Shown here one piece after another: positions 6,666 to 6,864 of a DNA stretch of 6,864 bases; the first letter of the stretch is position 1, and the number at the start of each line of letters is the position of its first letter. The DNA lies in NCBI GenBank assembly GCA_041481365.1, contig JBGPBS010000082.1:1-6864 (forward strand). The letters are read 5' to 3'. A program made the translations under genes and the position numbers. This stretch comes from DASPTR01 sp041481365 (GTDB lineage Archaea; Thermoproteota; Bathyarchaeia; Bathyarchaeales; Bathycorpusculaceae). The notes beneath the pieces were generated by a model. The model ran no database searches, had not been told where the DNA came from, and saw nothing but the letters and a program-made list of their open reading frames with translations.

Positions 6666-6688
6666 TGGACCGGGCGGGATTTGAACCC
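6666..6688 (-). other. tRNA 3'-end fragment, possible attachment-site remnant
   Basis: On the minus strand these 23 bases match tRNA positions 51-73: half of the T stem (GGG), the T loop TTCAAAT, the 3' T stem CCCGC, the acceptor strand CCGGTCC and discriminator A. The match ends inside the T stem: positions 49-50 read TT, where pairing needs GC. No GGACCGG acceptor partner and no D-arm occurs between here and the right edge, so this is not an intact tRNA. Archaeal integrases use tRNA 3' ends and leave such a copy at the far end of an inserted element. By that logic the element and the whole tRNA lie to the right. A tRNA with a very long intron or a split tRNA is less likely. Confidence 0.5.
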
Positions 6689-6700
6689 AAATGGGTTCAA
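6681..6700. repeat. Perfect 9-base inverted repeat at the tRNA fragment
   Basis: TTGAACCCA (6681-6689) and TGGGTTCAA (6692-6700) are exact reverse complements separated by two A bases. The left arm belongs to the T loop of the tRNA fragment; the right arm contains the stop codon of the neighbouring partial gene. This may be the inverted core site of a recombinase, or a duplicated and inverted piece of the T loop. Confidence 0.55.
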
Positions 6701-6864
6701 GCCGCATTATCTGACAACGCTTTCCCCAAAACAGGCCGCGCGTGCGTGCGTGCTCTGTGCGTGTCGTAGAGTTTGTGTTTGTAGTATCCTTTTGCGGTGT
6801 ATAATGCTCCAACGGGATTGTGGCATAGGACTCTGTCTTTGGCAACCAAAACTGTTACGGGTGC
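6697..6864 (-). CDS. C-terminal end of an unidentified protein (start outside window)
   Basis: Entering from the right edge, this frame is open for 55 codons and ends at TGA (6697-6699). It reads APVTVLVAKDRVLCHNPVGA at first and ends HARPVLGKALSDNAA. It has a balanced composition and 62 percent purine-first codons, as in real genes. The alternative open frame on the same strand is Thr-rich and runs straight through the tRNA fragment, so it is less credible. The basic segment YYKHKLYDTHRARTHAR (27-43) includes a CGTG tandem repeat at DNA level. I do not recognise the family. It may be a cargo gene of an integrated element. Confidence 0.45.
   Translation of the reverse strand, partial: APVTVLVAKDRVLCHNPVGALYTAKGYYKHKLYDTHRARTHARPVLGKALSDNAA

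Noticed and set aside
6666..6745. Intact tRNA-Leu (CAG anticodon)
   Set aside because: A 5-bp arm GCGTT/AATGC with loop GTCAGAT can be drawn at 6704-6720, but there is no D-arm, no GGACCGG acceptor strand and the T stem is only partly paired, so the match is probably chance.
6549..6845. 98-residue minus-strand ORF running through the tRNA fragment
   Set aside because: Its middle translates the tRNA 3' end and the part before it is Thr-rich low-complexity. The other minus-strand frame, ending at 6697, has better coding character.

Overview
The window looks archaeal. The promoters that can be proposed are TATA boxes of the TTTAAATA kind, about 25 bases ahead of likely starts. Three clear genes start with GTG, with either a GGTGA/GGAG ribosome site or almost no leader. 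The largest protein fuses a STAND/MalT-type ATPase and tetratricopeptide repeats to a KaiC/RadA-like domain, a combination I associate with TACK archaea such as Bathyarchaeia and Nitrososphaeria. That lineage is inference from protein style. No rRNA or other marker gene is present to fix it.

Layout from left to right. Positions 3-404 hold the C-terminal end of a DrrA-type ABC transporter ATPase. It is followed 12 bases later by its membrane partner, a complete six-helix ABC-2 (DrrB-type) permease at 417-1343; together they form an efflux operon. Positions 1344-1998 are a 655-base stretch without a confident gene. It contains a possible 32-residue ORF, a TATA-like box followed by a long imperfect purine/pyrimidine hairpin (1699-1759), and a second TATA box at 1882-1890. 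A small class I SAM-dependent methyltransferase lies at 1999-2541. A 235-base gap follows, in which transcription from the two sides converges.

Most of the rest (2777-6316, minus strand) is one 1179-residue protein: an N-terminal AAA_16/STAND ATPase with intact Walker motifs, a winged-helix-like linker, about twelve TPR units, and a C-terminal KaiC-like domain that has lost both Walker A and Walker B key residues. Just upstream on the same strand is a possible 85-residue ORF whose stop lies 5 bases before the GTG start of the large gene.

The right end (6580-6864) has the look of a junction. A 23-base piece matching the 3' end of a tRNA (T-loop to discriminator base, minus strand) stands without the rest of the tRNA. 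It touches a perfect 9+9 inverted repeat in which the stop codon of another minus-strand gene, cut by the window edge, is embedded. This could be a leftover attachment site of an integrated element.

The most noteworthy items are the STAND-TPR-pseudoKaiC protein with its possible small partner, the tRNA-end junction, and the hairpin element between the permease and methyltransferase. No CRISPR array, insertion sequence or intact RNA gene was seen.
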